Positions 36,754-46,141 of a DNA stretch of 64,000 nucleotides are shown here, piece after piece; position 1 is the stretch's first letter, and each line of letters starts with the position of its first letter. Location of the stretch: positions 310,001 to 374,000 of the forward strand of contig NZ_MUZV01000004.1 in the NCBI RefSeq assembly GCF_002000025.1, written 5' to 3'. This DNA is from Cognaticolwellia aestuarii (GTDB taxonomy: Bacteria; Pseudomonadota; Gammaproteobacteria; Enterobacterales; Alteromonadaceae). A program made the translations under genes and the position numbers. The notes below the pieces were generated by a model that was given only the letters and a program-made list of their open reading frames with translations, was not told where the DNA came from and searched no databases.

Positions 36754-36789
36754 GACTTGTAACTCATCTTGCAAGATGAGTTACAAGTC
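36754..36789. promoter_or_regulatory. Perfect 36-bp palindrome upstream of the zinc operon
   Basis: GACTTGTAACTCATCTTG (36754-36771) is followed without spacer by its exact reverse complement to 36789. It lies 49 bp before the first gene of the zinc operon and 114 bp after the dipeptidase stop. There is no T tract on either strand, so it is not a typical terminator; an operator for a dimeric or tetrameric repressor, or a mobile palindromic repeat, is possible. It does not match the Zur consensus I know. Confidence 0.7.
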
Positions 36790-36902
36790 ATTTAACACAT
36801 TAAAATGTCTTTTGAACGCAATTAACTATTATTAACATTAACACTGATCTTAAGGTGAATAATGCTTAGGTATTTAAAGCAGCCACCATATCAAATACTC
36901 AT

Positions 36903-38027
36903 TTACCAAACCGCTCTATAAAGCTGTAATAAGTTTAAACCAAGAATTTTTTCTATTTGGCTGCCCCGATAGCCGCGCTTTGATAAGTGCCAAGCAATTA
37001 ACTCCATACGCTTTTCAGAGTTAAGTTCAGCGATAAAGGGTGGACGATTAGGGGTTTCTCCTGGTGCCGAAATACCTGCAGCAATTCGGCGCTTCACTTC
37101 TTGTCGAATGGCTTCTCGATATGCGGGGCCATCGTTAACGGGCACAACCCCTTGGTCACTACCAATAGAAATGTGATCTTCACCACAGAGGTTAACGGCG
37201 TAGTCAATATGCCGTAATAACGCTTCAGCTTTTAGCTCGCTATCACCGCCTTCTAAAAATGGCATTAAATATATTCCAACAACACCACCTTTATCTGCTA
37301 CTGCTTTTAATTCCGCGTCATCATTATTTCGGGGATGACGATAAACACCGTTACACCCGGTATGAGAAATTGTCAGCGGTCGAGTAGACTCTTTTATTGC
37401 TTGCGCTACTGTTTTTTGTCCAGCATGCGAAAGGTCAATTAGCACCTTATTCTTTTCCATACGTTTTAAAGCTTCTTGCCCTAAAACTGTCAACCCTTTA
37501 TCATTTTTTACTAAACCTCCACTGCCAAACTGCGATGCTCCGTTATAGCTCAACTGCATATAACGTACGCCATTCCTTGCAAAGAAATCTATCTGGTTAA
37601 GATCATCAGCAAACATTTCTGTGGACTGAAAGCCCATGATAATGCCTATTTGCTGTTGCTCTTTTGCTAATAGCACATCGCTCGCTTTAGTCACTAAACG
37701 AAAATGACTGGGATAGCGTTTAATCAAGGCAAGTGTCGATTCTATTTTAGATAACGTTGTAGCGTGGTCATCACCCGGTGAAGGTATTGTTGCATTTAAT
37801 GCGCTAATACCTGATTGTTTGAATATGGCTAGAACATTGTTGTCAAAGCTTTCAATGCCATAATCAAATGCTGCGCTTAATCCATCAATAACAACACTGT
37901 TGCTATAAGGTAGCCAACGCATATCGCTTTTTAATACTGGCAAAGTATTTGCTGCATTCACGCCATTGGGCAATATAAAGCCTAAAGAAACACCTGTGCT
38001 TAATTTCAAAAATTGCCGCTTGTCCAT
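36903..38027 (-). CDS. Membrane-dipeptidase (M19) family protein, altered metal site
   Basis: A 374-residue exported protein with a signal region (KRQFLKLSTGVSLGF, Tat-like but lacking RR). The M19 fold is supported by bridging Glu E137 (FQSTEM), H201 (DLSHAG), H222 (ISHTGCNG), the HPRNNDD segment, and D291 (IGSDQG). The first ligand motif HxD, normally after ID near residue 48, is replaced by GLSAAFD, so one zinc site may be missing or rebuilt. It follows the amidohydrolase-RidA gene by 45 bp. Confidence 0.8.
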   Translation of the reverse strand: MDKRQFLKLSTGVSLGFILPNGVNAANTLPVLKSDMRWLPYSNSVVIDGLSAAFDYGIESFDNNVLAIFKQSGISALNATIPSPGDDHATTLSKIESTLALIKRYPSHFRLVTKASDVLLAKEQQQIGIIMGFQSTEMFADDLNQIDFFARNGVRYMQLSYNGASQFGSGGLVKNDKGLTVLGQEALKRMEKNKVLIDLSHAGQKTVAQAIKESTRPLTISHTGCNGVYRHPRNNDDAELKAVADKGGVVGIYLMPFLEGGDSELKAEALLRHIDYAVNLCGEDHISIGSDQGVVPVNDGPAYREAIRQEVKRRIAAGISAPGETPNRPPFIAELNSEKRMELIAWHLSKRGYRGSQIEKILGLNLLQLYRAVW

Positions 38028-38072
38028 AATAAATCCTTAATTTGTTCCTAATGACTGAAAGTTGCTTGACAA

Positions 38073-39716
38073 CTAAAGCTCAGCAATACACTCAACTTCA
38101 ACTTTTGCATTTAACGCTAAACCCGCGGCTGCATAAGCACTACGTGCAGGTGGAGTTTCAAAAAAAGGTAGGTAGGCGTTATTGGCCGCTTGCCAGTCAT
38201 TAATATCAGCCAACATCAGCGTACATTTCGCTATATCTCGATAATTGAGGTCATAGCTTTGTAAAACACTACCGATGTTCTTCATCGCTTGTTGCATTTG
38301 GCTGCTCACATCAGAACCTACTAAGGTTTTAGTACTAGGAAAGTTGCCTATTTGCCCTGACATCCAGAGCATACCACCGGCTTTTTTTGCACTTACAAAA
38401 GGTAAGCTTTTATCATCACCTATATGAACAAATTGACCATTTTTAATTACATGAGCAATATCGGTAACGTTTTCAATATTTTCACTTGGGTTATCATTAA
38501 GGATGACTAAATTAGCCACTTTGCCCGCACGAATAGCACCATGGCTTTGCTCAATGCCAATCACTTTAGCGCTATTAATGGTTGCTGCTTGAATTGCTTC
38601 AAGTGGTGTCATGCCAACATCATTAACTAATAATTGCATTTCATGTTGCACTAAAGGATAAGCTGATTGGTAATAGTCACTGGTGCCATCGGTGCCCGCC
38701 GAAATTTTAATACCATTAGCATGAGCCATACGAGTAAAGGTTTTACCCCATTGATACATCAACTCTCCCCTTTCACCACGAGCAACTTTTTGTTTTTCAA
38801 AAACAGTTAAAGTAGCATCTAAAATGGTTTGATTTTTTTTCATATCATCAAATAAATTTTGATAGCTATCTAGCTGAAATGATTCTGCTTTTTGTTTTTC
38901 TGTGATGTGTTTATTTTCTCGGCGTAATTGATAGAAATTGTCAACAACATGAGCTGAAAGATCTGGAGCATGAGAGATAGTTTCAACACCGGCATTAACC
39001 AACTGCTGTGGTCTTGCAGGGCCTACAAAAGCATGCGACCAAACTTTTAAACCATGCTTTTTCGCTGCGGCTGCTAATTTTGGAATAACATTAGCTGGCA
39101 CTTTAGCGTAGATTTTAATGCCGGTGGCACCTGCACCTGATGCTTTGAGCATAATTTCATCAAACGGGCTATCCTCATCAACCGCTCTCATCCAATTTAC
39201 TTGCCCTGGAATTTCCCCTTTAGCTGATTCAACGGTACGCGGATCTGAAAAAAATTCATCGCCACCAATAATCACAGAGTAATAAATATCAGGTGATTGA
39301 ATAACATCATTATCCGCTCGACGTTTTAATGAATATAAAGCCCGAGTATCTCCCCCCATATCTCTTACTGAAGTCACACCACCTTGTAAAAGCTTGCGTA
39401 GTCGCATACGCGTAACTTGATCGTTATCGCCACTATCAGGAGATGTTGCATGATGAACATGGGTATCAATTAAACCAGGGATAAGATATTTGTCAGTCAT
39501 ATCAAGTACAACTACATCTTTGCTTAATCGTTGTTTATTTGTCGCTGTAATAGATTTAATGCTGTCATTCTCGATTACAACAGTCTGATTATTATCAATT
39601 TTTAATCCTTCGACATCAACAATATTGATATTTTTTAAAGCAAAAGTTTGCGCAAAAACGGGCAATGCGAATGACATAGATATTGTTAATAGTGATATGC
39701 GTTTGAAAGGAGTCAT
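38073..39716 (-). CDS. Exported amidohydrolase fused to a RidA domain
   Basis: A 547-residue protein with a signal peptide (1-22). Residues 25-432 are a metal-dependent amidohydrolase (HVH at 86-88, possible carbamylated K201, H228, H249, D343), most like the Xaa-Pro/Xaa-Arg dipeptidase-type group. Residues 436-547 form a RidA (YjgF/YER057c) domain with the family Arg at 525 (PPARSAY) and a KVEVECIAEL ending. RidA proteins hydrolyse reactive enamines and imines. The fusion and the neighbouring dipeptidase suggest processing of dipeptides or cyclic amides outside the cytoplasm. Confidence 0.83.
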   Translation of the reverse strand: MTPFKRISLLTISMSFALPVFAQTFALKNINIVDVEGLKIDNNQTVVIENDSIKSITATNKQRLSKDVVVLDMTDKYLIPGLIDTHVHHATSPDSGDNDQVTRMRLRKLLQGGVTSVRDMGGDTRALYSLKRRADNDVIQSPDIYYSVIIGGDEFFSDPRTVESAKGEIPGQVNWMRAVDEDSPFDEIMLKASGAGATGIKIYAKVPANVIPKLAAAAKKHGLKVWSHAFVGPARPQQLVNAGVETISHAPDLSAHVVDNFYQLRRENKHITEKQKAESFQLDSYQNLFDDMKKNQTILDATLTVFEKQKVARGERGELMYQWGKTFTRMAHANGIKISAGTDGTSDYYQSAYPLVQHEMQLLVNDVGMTPLEAIQAATINSAKVIGIEQSHGAIRAGKVANLVILNDNPSENIENVTDIAHVIKNGQFVHIGDDKSLPFVSAKKAGGMLWMSGQIGNFPSTKTLVGSDVSSQMQQAMKNIGSVLQSYDLNYRDIAKCTLMLADINDWQAANNAYLPFFETPPARSAYAAAGLALNAKVEVECIAEL

Positions 39717-39831
39717 CAGTTTTTCGTTAATAAAGCGTAAATGTGATTTTATATTGCCTTGATTAAGTTTTGTTTGGAAGTGACTAAAAGTTTATAGTGT
39801 ATTTACATATAGTTTATAAAGAACAAGGTTT

Positions 39832-40731
39832 ATGAATAAAATTGAAGCAATGAAAGCCTTTTGTTTCACCGCAGACTATCTAAACTTTTCTCAAGCAGCG
39901 AAAGAAATGAATATATCGGCAACTATGGTTAGCCGGTATGTTAAACAACTTGAACAAGAGCTGGGTTGCTTATTACTTAAACGTAATACCCGTAAGGTTT
40001 TTTTAACAGAAGCAGGGATGCAATACCGCAATCACGTTAAGCCTATTCTTAAAAAACTGGCATTAATTGATGACCAAATGACTCAGTTTAAAAGTGATCC
40101 TAGTGGCGAATTAAATATCTCAACAACTGCTGAGTTTGGCGGACAGTACTTAGCCCCTCTTATCGCACTTTATCGAGCAAAATATCCACAAGTAAAACTC
40201 AATATACGTATGGATAATGCCCCTATTGATTTATTCGATGATAAAACTGATTTGGCATTTAGGGTAGCCCCAAGCTTAACTAGTGCAAGTTATATAGCAC
40301 AGAAAGTTTGTCAATCTCGCTTATCTTTGTGGGCAAGTCCAGATTACCTAGAGCAATTTGGTTCACCTTCTTGCCTAGCTGACTTACATCAACACCAGTT
40401 GCTATTTTTTGCCCATAGCTTACGAAAAGAGCAATGGCTTTTTATAGAAGACGGTGTTCGCAAGTTAGTAAAATATAATTGGGCTTGGAGTTCAAATAGT
40501 GGCAAGTTACTTAATGAAGCGGCGGCTGAAGGACAAGGCATAATTCAAGCCCCCAGCTATTCTGTAGCACGCTATCTGCAAAATAAAAGTCTTATTGAAG
40601 TTTTACCTCAGTACGCGCTTAATAATTTACAGATTTCTGCGATGTATCCACATAGATATGAGTTATCAACCAGAGTTAAGACTTTTGTAGAGTTAGCCAA
40701 AAGCTACTTTGTTGAGCACCCTATTCCTTAA
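39832..40731 (+). CDS. LysR-family transcriptional regulator
   Basis: A 299-residue regulator with an N-terminal winged helix (MKAFCFTADYLNFSQAAKEMNISATMVSRYVKQLEQELG) and a substrate-binding-like domain. The closest feel is the CrgA/DsdC-like LysR group. It is divergent from the amidohydrolase-RidA gene with 115 bp between, so it probably controls that operon in response to its substrate. Confidence 0.85.
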   Translation: MNKIEAMKAFCFTADYLNFSQAAKEMNISATMVSRYVKQLEQELGCLLLKRNTRKVFLTEAGMQYRNHVKPILKKLALIDDQMTQFKSDPSGELNISTTAEFGGQYLAPLIALYRAKYPQVKLNIRMDNAPIDLFDDKTDLAFRVAPSLTSASYIAQKVCQSRLSLWASPDYLEQFGSPSCLADLHQHQLLFFAHSLRKEQWLFIEDGVRKLVKYNWAWSSNSGKLLNEAAAEGQGIIQAPSYSVARYLQNKSLIEVLPQYALNNLQISAMYPHRYELSTRVKTFVELAKSYFVEHPIP

Positions 40732-40886
40732 TAACTGTGGCAAAATAAAAGTGCTATAAGTGACCCGTTAAAATTCATTCATTCATTCATGAAATTGAAA
40801 TACTAGCAAAGTGCCATTTAAACCAAATACATTAAATTTAAATGGCTACGCAAGTCGTTATAACAATATTTGCTTAATAGATAGAA

Positions 40887-41696
40887 TTATTTGTTTTGCG
40901 CTGAGATCAGTTCATAAGCCGCCTGAATGTCTTGCGCTTTTTGCTTGGCCATTTCCATCATTTCAGGCGGTAAACCTTTGGCAACCAATTTGTCGGGATG
41001 ATGTTGTGACATCAGTTTGCGATAAGCTTTTTTAATATCACTGGCTGAATCTTGCTCAGTAACACCCAATACTTTATAAGCATTAGCGAGTTGTTGTCCT
41101 GATTGTGCGAAGCTATTATTGCCACCAGCTTGTCCATGCTGATGAAAATTGGCGCCAGCGATAATCATTTCCAATAATTTATCTAACTCTTTTGCAGAAT
41201 AACCAAGACCATTAGCAATTTGATGCAAAGCTTCACGTTCATCTTTATCAAGATTTCCGTCAGCAAAAGCGACCTGTATTTGAATTTCTAAAAACAACAG
41301 TAACAGGTCTTGTCGATTGGCCACTGCTGATTTCAATTTAGCTAACCGTTCAGCGAGTGGAAACCCTGTAGTTTTACCATCTCTAAATGCTTCTTGGGCT
41401 TGTTGGCGAAGTTCACCTCTAAGGCCTAACTTATCCATATAAGCAGTAGCAAAAGCTATTTCGTGTTGGGTAACCTGCCCATTTGCTTTGGCAATATAGC
41501 CCATCACCGAAAAGGTACTATAGAAGAATGCCGCTTGGCGATCAGTTTCACTTTTTGCGCCACCTAAGCTGCTAAAGTCTAACCCGATACCTTTATCAAA
41601 ACGATGACCAATCCATGCACCTAACAATGCACCAATAATATTCTTACTCAGCATAAAACCAAATAAGAAACCTAAAACTTTACCCCAAATTCGCAT
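40887..41696 (-). CDS. djlA: Co-chaperone DjlA
   Basis: A membrane-anchored J-protein that stimulates DnaK. The single N-terminal membrane segment with Gly (GKVLGFLFGFMLSKNIIGALLGAWIGHRFD) and a TerB-like central domain precede a C-terminal J domain with the HPD tripeptide (QHHPDKLVAKGLP). The 269-residue length is normal. It lies in the usual place near lptD, on the opposite strand. Confidence 0.93.
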   Translation of the reverse strand: MRIWGKVLGFLFGFMLSKNIIGALLGAWIGHRFDKGIGLDFSSLGGAKSETDRQAAFFYSTFSVMGYIAKANGQVTQHEIAFATAYMDKLGLRGELRQQAQEAFRDGKTTGFPLAERLAKLKSAVANRQDLLLLFLEIQIQVAFADGNLDKDEREALHQIANGLGYSAKELDKLLEMIIAGANFHQHGQAGGNNSFAQSGQQLANAYKVLGVTEQDSASDIKKAYRKLMSQHHPDKLVAKGLPPEMMEMAKQKAQDIQAAYELISAQNK

Positions 41697-41731
41697 GTTA
41701 AAACTCGATAATTAATTAACTGTAAAACGGT

Positions 41732-42445
41732 TTAAATAGTATTTAGCTTAGCTAAACGTTCTGGTGTGCCAACATCAGTCCAATCCGAGTGCATAACATT
41801 CGCAGAGACTTGTTGCTGATCGGCTGCAGCCCTTAACATTGGCGCGAGTGGCTTAACTGCCTCTTGCGACATAACATTGTCGTATTTAGTTGCACTATGT
41901 TGCTTAAAAAATTGCTTAAAAAAACTTTTTCGATACAGCGCAATACCACTAAAAGTATAGGTATTTTGTTTATTACCCTTAGGGTTCACAAGTACGCCAT
42001 TTTCAAGTTGAAAATCGCCATTAGGGTTATGCTCTGGATTCGTTACTAGCATTAAATGTGCACTATACTCTGGTGCTAATACGGGTAAATGTGCAAATTG
42101 TAAGTCACAATAAATATCACCATTAATCACCAAAAACACTTCATCATCTTGCTCAGCTAGCAACGGTAAAGCCTTAATAATTCCACCTGCCGTTTCTAAG
42201 GCTACAACTTCTTCACTGTAGCTAATATTCGCATCAAAACGTTCACCACGGCCCAAATGAGCAATTAATTGCTCACCAAGCCAAGCATGGTTAATCACGA
42301 TATCTCGTATGCCTGCTGCCACTAAGTTTCTAATATGATGTTCAATAAGCGCAACACCTCTAACCTTTAGTAAAGGCTTAGGGCAGCTATCCGTTAATGG
42401 TCGCATACGTTCGCCACGCCCTGCTGCCAATATCATTGCTTTCAT
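41732..42445 (-). CDS. murU: N-acetylmuramate alpha-1-phosphate uridylyltransferase MurU
   Basis: A 237-residue nucleotidyltransferase (MKAMILAAGRGERMRPLTDSCPKPLL) of the MurU type, which makes UDP-MurNAc directly from MurNAc 1-phosphate in peptidoglycan recycling, bypassing MurA and fosfomycin. LETAGGI and the VINGDI metal motif are present. The neighbouring amgK-like gene gives the preceding step, which supports MurU over a sugar-phosphate guanylyltransferase. Confidence 0.85.
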   Translation of the reverse strand: MKAMILAAGRGERMRPLTDSCPKPLLKVRGVALIEHHIRNLVAAGIRDIVINHAWLGEQLIAHLGRGERFDANISYSEEVVALETAGGIIKALPLLAEQDDEVFLVINGDIYCDLQFAHLPVLAPEYSAHLMLVTNPEHNPNGDFQLENGVLVNPKGNKQNTYTFSGIALYRKSFFKQFFKQHSATKYDNVMSQEAVKPLAPMLRAAADQQQVSANVMHSDWTDVGTPERLAKLNTI

Positions 42446-42508
42446 GAAAAATACCTCACTCCCCTTAAAGACTAACTAACAACCGAAGCGCACAAAAAAG
42501 TTGAGCCA

Positions 42509-43510
42509 TTAGCTTAACTTTTGCAGTGCCGGCATAACACGATCCGTGACTAAATCATGAAGAAACTTAAGCTTATCATATTGACGACTAACATCTGCGA
42601 TGTAGGTCAAGGTCAGTGGAATATCAGCTAAATATCCCGACTTATTATCTCTGTGATGCAAACGAGCAAAAATACCACTGGCTTTTATATGGCGTTGTAA
42701 ACCGGTTAAATCAAACCAATATTGCCATTTTTCTTGAGTAAAATTTTCGCTAGGTAGGTGATTTTGCACCTGCTGCCGATATTCTTCGACCAGTGGTGCC
42801 AATAATTCATTAGGCCATCGAACATAACAATCTCGAAGGAGTGACACTAAATCATAAATTATCGGCCCTTGCACCGCGTCTTGAAAGTCAATAACCCCTA
42901 ATGTTCCATCATTAAGTAACATTATATTTCGGCTATGATAATCGCGATGCATAAAAACTTTAGGTTGCTGAGAAATAGCAGAAACCAACAAGTCAAAACA
43001 CGCATGCAATCGACTTTTTTCATCGGCAGTCAAATATATAGCTAAATGTTGCTCTAACAACCAGTCATTAAATATTGCGAGTTCAGTATAGATAAAGTCG
43101 TCATCATATAATGGCAAGCTCGCGACTGTTTGTTCGCCACAAGCCAGCATTTTTGTTAGCTCGGTTATTGCATCACGGTAATATTGCTCCATATTGTCCT
43201 GGCAAAGTTTCTCTGCCAATAAGCAATCGCCAAAATCACTCAGACAAAGAAAACCTTGCTCGAGATCTGCGGCAATAATTTCTGGTACCTTGATACCCGC
43301 TTGCAGCAAGGCTTTTTGCACACTAATAAAAGCGTGATTGTTTGATAGTTTTACCGGTGCATCAACGCCAATATAGGATTGCTCTTGATATTGAAAACGA
43401 AAATAACGTCGAAAGCCCGCGTCACCTGTTAGTGCTACTAAGCTAATGCTTTGTAAAGGAAAATGATTAGCTAACCACTGGTGTAACGCTTTAGTTCTTA
43501 TTAGGTTCAA
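42509..43510 (-). CDS. amgK: N-acetylmuramate/N-acetylglucosamine kinase AmgK
   Basis: A 333-residue phosphotransferase of the APH-like kinase fold. The catalytic loop is HRDYHSRNIM and the magnesium motif is GVIDFQDA. AmgK phosphorylates the anomeric position of MurNAc and GlcNAc in peptidoglycan recycling. It is 63 bp upstream of murU on the same strand, giving both enzymes of the recycling branch, and divergent from lptD, the same order as in Pseudomonas. Confidence 0.87.
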   Translation of the reverse strand: MNLIRTKALHQWLANHFPLQSISLVALTGDAGFRRYFRFQYQEQSYIGVDAPVKLSNNHAFISVQKALLQAGIKVPEIIAADLEQGFLCLSDFGDCLLAEKLCQDNMEQYYRDAITELTKMLACGEQTVASLPLYDDDFIYTELAIFNDWLLEQHLAIYLTADEKSRLHACFDLLVSAISQQPKVFMHRDYHSRNIMLLNDGTLGVIDFQDAVQGPIIYDLVSLLRDCYVRWPNELLAPLVEEYRQQVQNHLPSENFTQEKWQYWFDLTGLQRHIKASGIFARLHHRDNKSGYLADIPLTLTYIADVSRQYDKLKFLHDLVTDRVMPALQKLS

Positions 43511-43842
43511 TGAGTGATTTCTCTCAAGTAGTACGGATTATAATTATCAAGCCACGAAAATATTCAGTGCCAACTACTCACTAAAACTAAAAAAAGATGA
43601 AGCTTATTAGCACTTCAGATAAATAAAGACACAATCCACTTGGTTATTCACCATGAGTTTTTCACCTTAAATCATTTAATAAGGTCAATTTAATTAGTGC
43701 GATATTTTGCTGCTCAAAGTTGTTTGAGTATAACTAATTAGCAGGCTAATGAAAATTGCTATATTATTATTGCCTTTAGCGGTAAAATGCCGCTCTGAAT
43801 CTAGGCTTTTGTATTTTTTAAAGTTAATTATCCGGACCATAA
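43511..43842. other. Divergent promoter region amgK / lptD
   Basis: A 332-bp AT-rich gap between divergent genes of envelope metabolism. It should contain both promoters, but no convincing hexamer pair or sigma-E site was identified by eye. Confidence 0.5.
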
Positions 43843-46122
43843 ATGCGTTTTTCCTTAAACAAAATATCCCTTGTCTTCTTGTTGCCTTGTACATTTACCA
43901 GCAACGCGCAAAATACTGAAATAAATACAAATAGTGTTAGCCTATGCCCAATTCCAACTTACGACAATATTGCCGATAAAACAGGAAAGTCTGCCAACGA
44001 AAACTTTACTATTTTATCGTCAACGTCGAGTATTAAAAAAGGTGAATATGCCAATTTCACAGGCGGTGTTACCTTACTGAACCAAGATAAATCAGTTGTA
44101 GCTAACGAATTATCAGTTAATCGCACAAATTCCACAGTTAATGCCAATGGCGATATTCATTTTCAAAATAAAGGCATCGATATTTTTGCTGATTCACTTA
44201 ATATTAACCAATTACAGAAAACCACGTCTCTGACTGCAACTTCTTATCAACTTAATGATTCTCCCGGACATGGTAGCGCAGAAAAAATTAATATTAACGG
44301 CAACGGTAAAACCTTAAGTTTTATCGACTCAAGTTTCACCACATGTTACGGACCGGTGCCTGACTGGCAAATGCGTGCGAGTGAAATTACCATTTCATCT
44401 GATGAGAAATCGTTAGAAGCCTACAATGCCCGTTTTAGTCTTTTCGACATACCGGTTTTATATGTGCCCTACTTAACAATGCCTATAGGTACTGATCGAC
44501 AGTCTGGCTTTTTATATCCAACAATTAGCTCTTCTAATAGTTCAGGTATAGAAATAGAAACGCCATATTATGTCAATATTGCCGAAAATATGGATGCCAC
44601 AATAACTCCTCGTTATATGTCAGACAGAGGCACACAACTGATAACAGAGTTTAGATACTTAGAAGGGTTACAATCTGGACAAGTTGATATTGAGTACCTT
44701 AATAAAGATAAAAAGCTCATTAATAATGATGACTCTCGCTATTTAGCACGATTTCAGCATATCGGTACTTTTTCAGAGCGCTTTAGAGCCCACGTTGATT
44801 ACACGACAATTAGTGATGATAACTATCTCGTAGATTTAGGTAGCAGCCAATTTAACTCTAATGATTCTTACCTCTATCAAGTAGGCGAAATTTCCTACTT
44901 TGCTGATAATTGGCAAACTACGTTGAAATTACAAGATTTCGAAGTACTTGGTAATCACCAGCGTAGTTATAAAACATTACCGCAAATAGAAATAAGCCGT
45001 CAGCAAAAGCTCGATAATTTTGATGGTATTCTTGACATATATTCAGAATTATCAAGTTTTGACACCGCTGATAAAACTCAACCAACAGCTCAAAGATACC
45101 ATGTTGAGGCCGGTTTATTATATCCGATAGCAAGCCCTGCTTGGTTTCTCAATTCTGAAGTCAAAGTACTTCAAACTAATTACCATCAAAAAAATATCAA
45201 TGATGATAGTCCGTTAGAAAAAAATGTTAGCCGTACATTACCTAAAATACGTTTTCATGGTGGCGTAAATTTCGATCGAAATTTAACCCTGTTTAATAAG
45301 GGTTATAGCCAAACCTTAGAGCCACAATTGCAATACCTTTATATTCCCGAAAAAGATCAGAACAATATTGGTATTTATGATACGACAAATTTACAGGATG
45401 ACTATAACGGCTTATTTCGTGACCGCCGCTTTAGTGGTATTGACCGTATAGCACAAGCCAATCAAATATCTTGGGGGGTAACAAGTCGTATTTTAACCGA
45501 AGAAAATAATGAAGTGTTGCGCTTTAGTTTAGGTCGCATTGTTTATTTTAACGAAAGTAACTTTAATAGCAGTGAACAAGATACCGTTGTTGATAAGTCT
45601 GCACTTGCGGCCGATATTTTTCTACATTTGAGTCGTAATTGGCAGTTTAGCTCTGATATTCAATATAATACCGATTTAGGTGTCACGAATAAAAGTCAAA
45701 CATCATTAGATTATTTATTTGCAAATAATCAAACAATTCAATTGAACCATCGATATACTCGCGATGTCTCAGGAGAGTCATTAGAGCAAATGTCGTTAGC
45801 AACAAATGTTAAGATTGCCAGCCGTTGGCAGTTTGTTGGTCGATTTACCCAAGATCTAAAAGGAAAGCGCAGTATCGAAAGTTACGCTGGTCTCGAATAT
45901 AGTAGCTGTTGTTGGGGGATTCGTTTTACCTACCATCGTAATATTAATTCAAAGATTGACGATGCGCTTAACATAAATGAAAATCGAGATGCATTTGATA
46001 GCAGTTTTAACGTTCAATTTGTATATAATGGTATAAATAACAACAAATCATCCAACAGTGTTGGAGATATGTTTAATTCAAGTATATTTGGCTATAAACG
46101 CCCTTACTTCCTCAATAACTAA
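43843..46122 (+). CDS. lptD: LPS-assembly protein LptD
   Basis: The outer-membrane barrel that inserts lipopolysaccharide, acting with LptE. A signal peptide (to about 23), an OstA-like beta-jellyroll (about 50-200) and a C-terminal barrel are seen. Cys at 35, 168 and a CC pair near 700 match the four Cys that form the essential inter-domain disulfides of E. coli LptD. The length of 759 is normal. It heads the lptD-surA-pdxA-rsmA-apaG-apaH cluster. Confidence 0.94.
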   Translation: MRFSLNKISLVFLLPCTFTSNAQNTEINTNSVSLCPIPTYDNIADKTGKSANENFTILSSTSSIKKGEYANFTGGVTLLNQDKSVVANELSVNRTNSTVNANGDIHFQNKGIDIFADSLNINQLQKTTSLTATSYQLNDSPGHGSAEKININGNGKTLSFIDSSFTTCYGPVPDWQMRASEITISSDEKSLEAYNARFSLFDIPVLYVPYLTMPIGTDRQSGFLYPTISSSNSSGIEIETPYYVNIAENMDATITPRYMSDRGTQLITEFRYLEGLQSGQVDIEYLNKDKKLINNDDSRYLARFQHIGTFSERFRAHVDYTTISDDNYLVDLGSSQFNSNDSYLYQVGEISYFADNWQTTLKLQDFEVLGNHQRSYKTLPQIEISRQQKLDNFDGILDIYSELSSFDTADKTQPTAQRYHVEAGLLYPIASPAWFLNSEVKVLQTNYHQKNINDDSPLEKNVSRTLPKIRFHGGVNFDRNLTLFNKGYSQTLEPQLQYLYIPEKDQNNIGIYDTTNLQDDYNGLFRDRRFSGIDRIAQANQISWGVTSRILTEENNEVLRFSLGRIVYFNESNFNSSEQDTVVDKSALAADIFLHLSRNWQFSSDIQYNTDLGVTNKSQTSLDYLFANNQTIQLNHRYTRDVSGESLEQMSLATNVKIASRWQFVGRFTQDLKGKRSIESYAGLEYSSCCWGIRFTYHRNINSKIDDALNINENRDAFDSSFNVQFVYNGINNNKSSNSVGDMFNSSIFGYKRPYFLNN

Positions 46123-46141
46123 TAAAAGAAATTTACGTTAC

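Noticed and set aside
36706-36774. Longer start for the small zinc-operon protein
   Set aside because: The extra codons fall in the control region and begin inside the 36-bp palindrome; the ATG at 36705 has a ribosome site and gives a proper signal segment.
36790-36902. Zur box for the zinc operon
   Set aside because: No GTTATA-ATAAC-type palindrome was found; only short AT-rich similarities such as ACATTAAAATGT, which are too weak.
43694-43894. 66-codon minus-strand frame overlapping the lptD start
   Set aside because: It overlaps the divergent promoter region and the signal peptide of lptD; composition is not coding-like.
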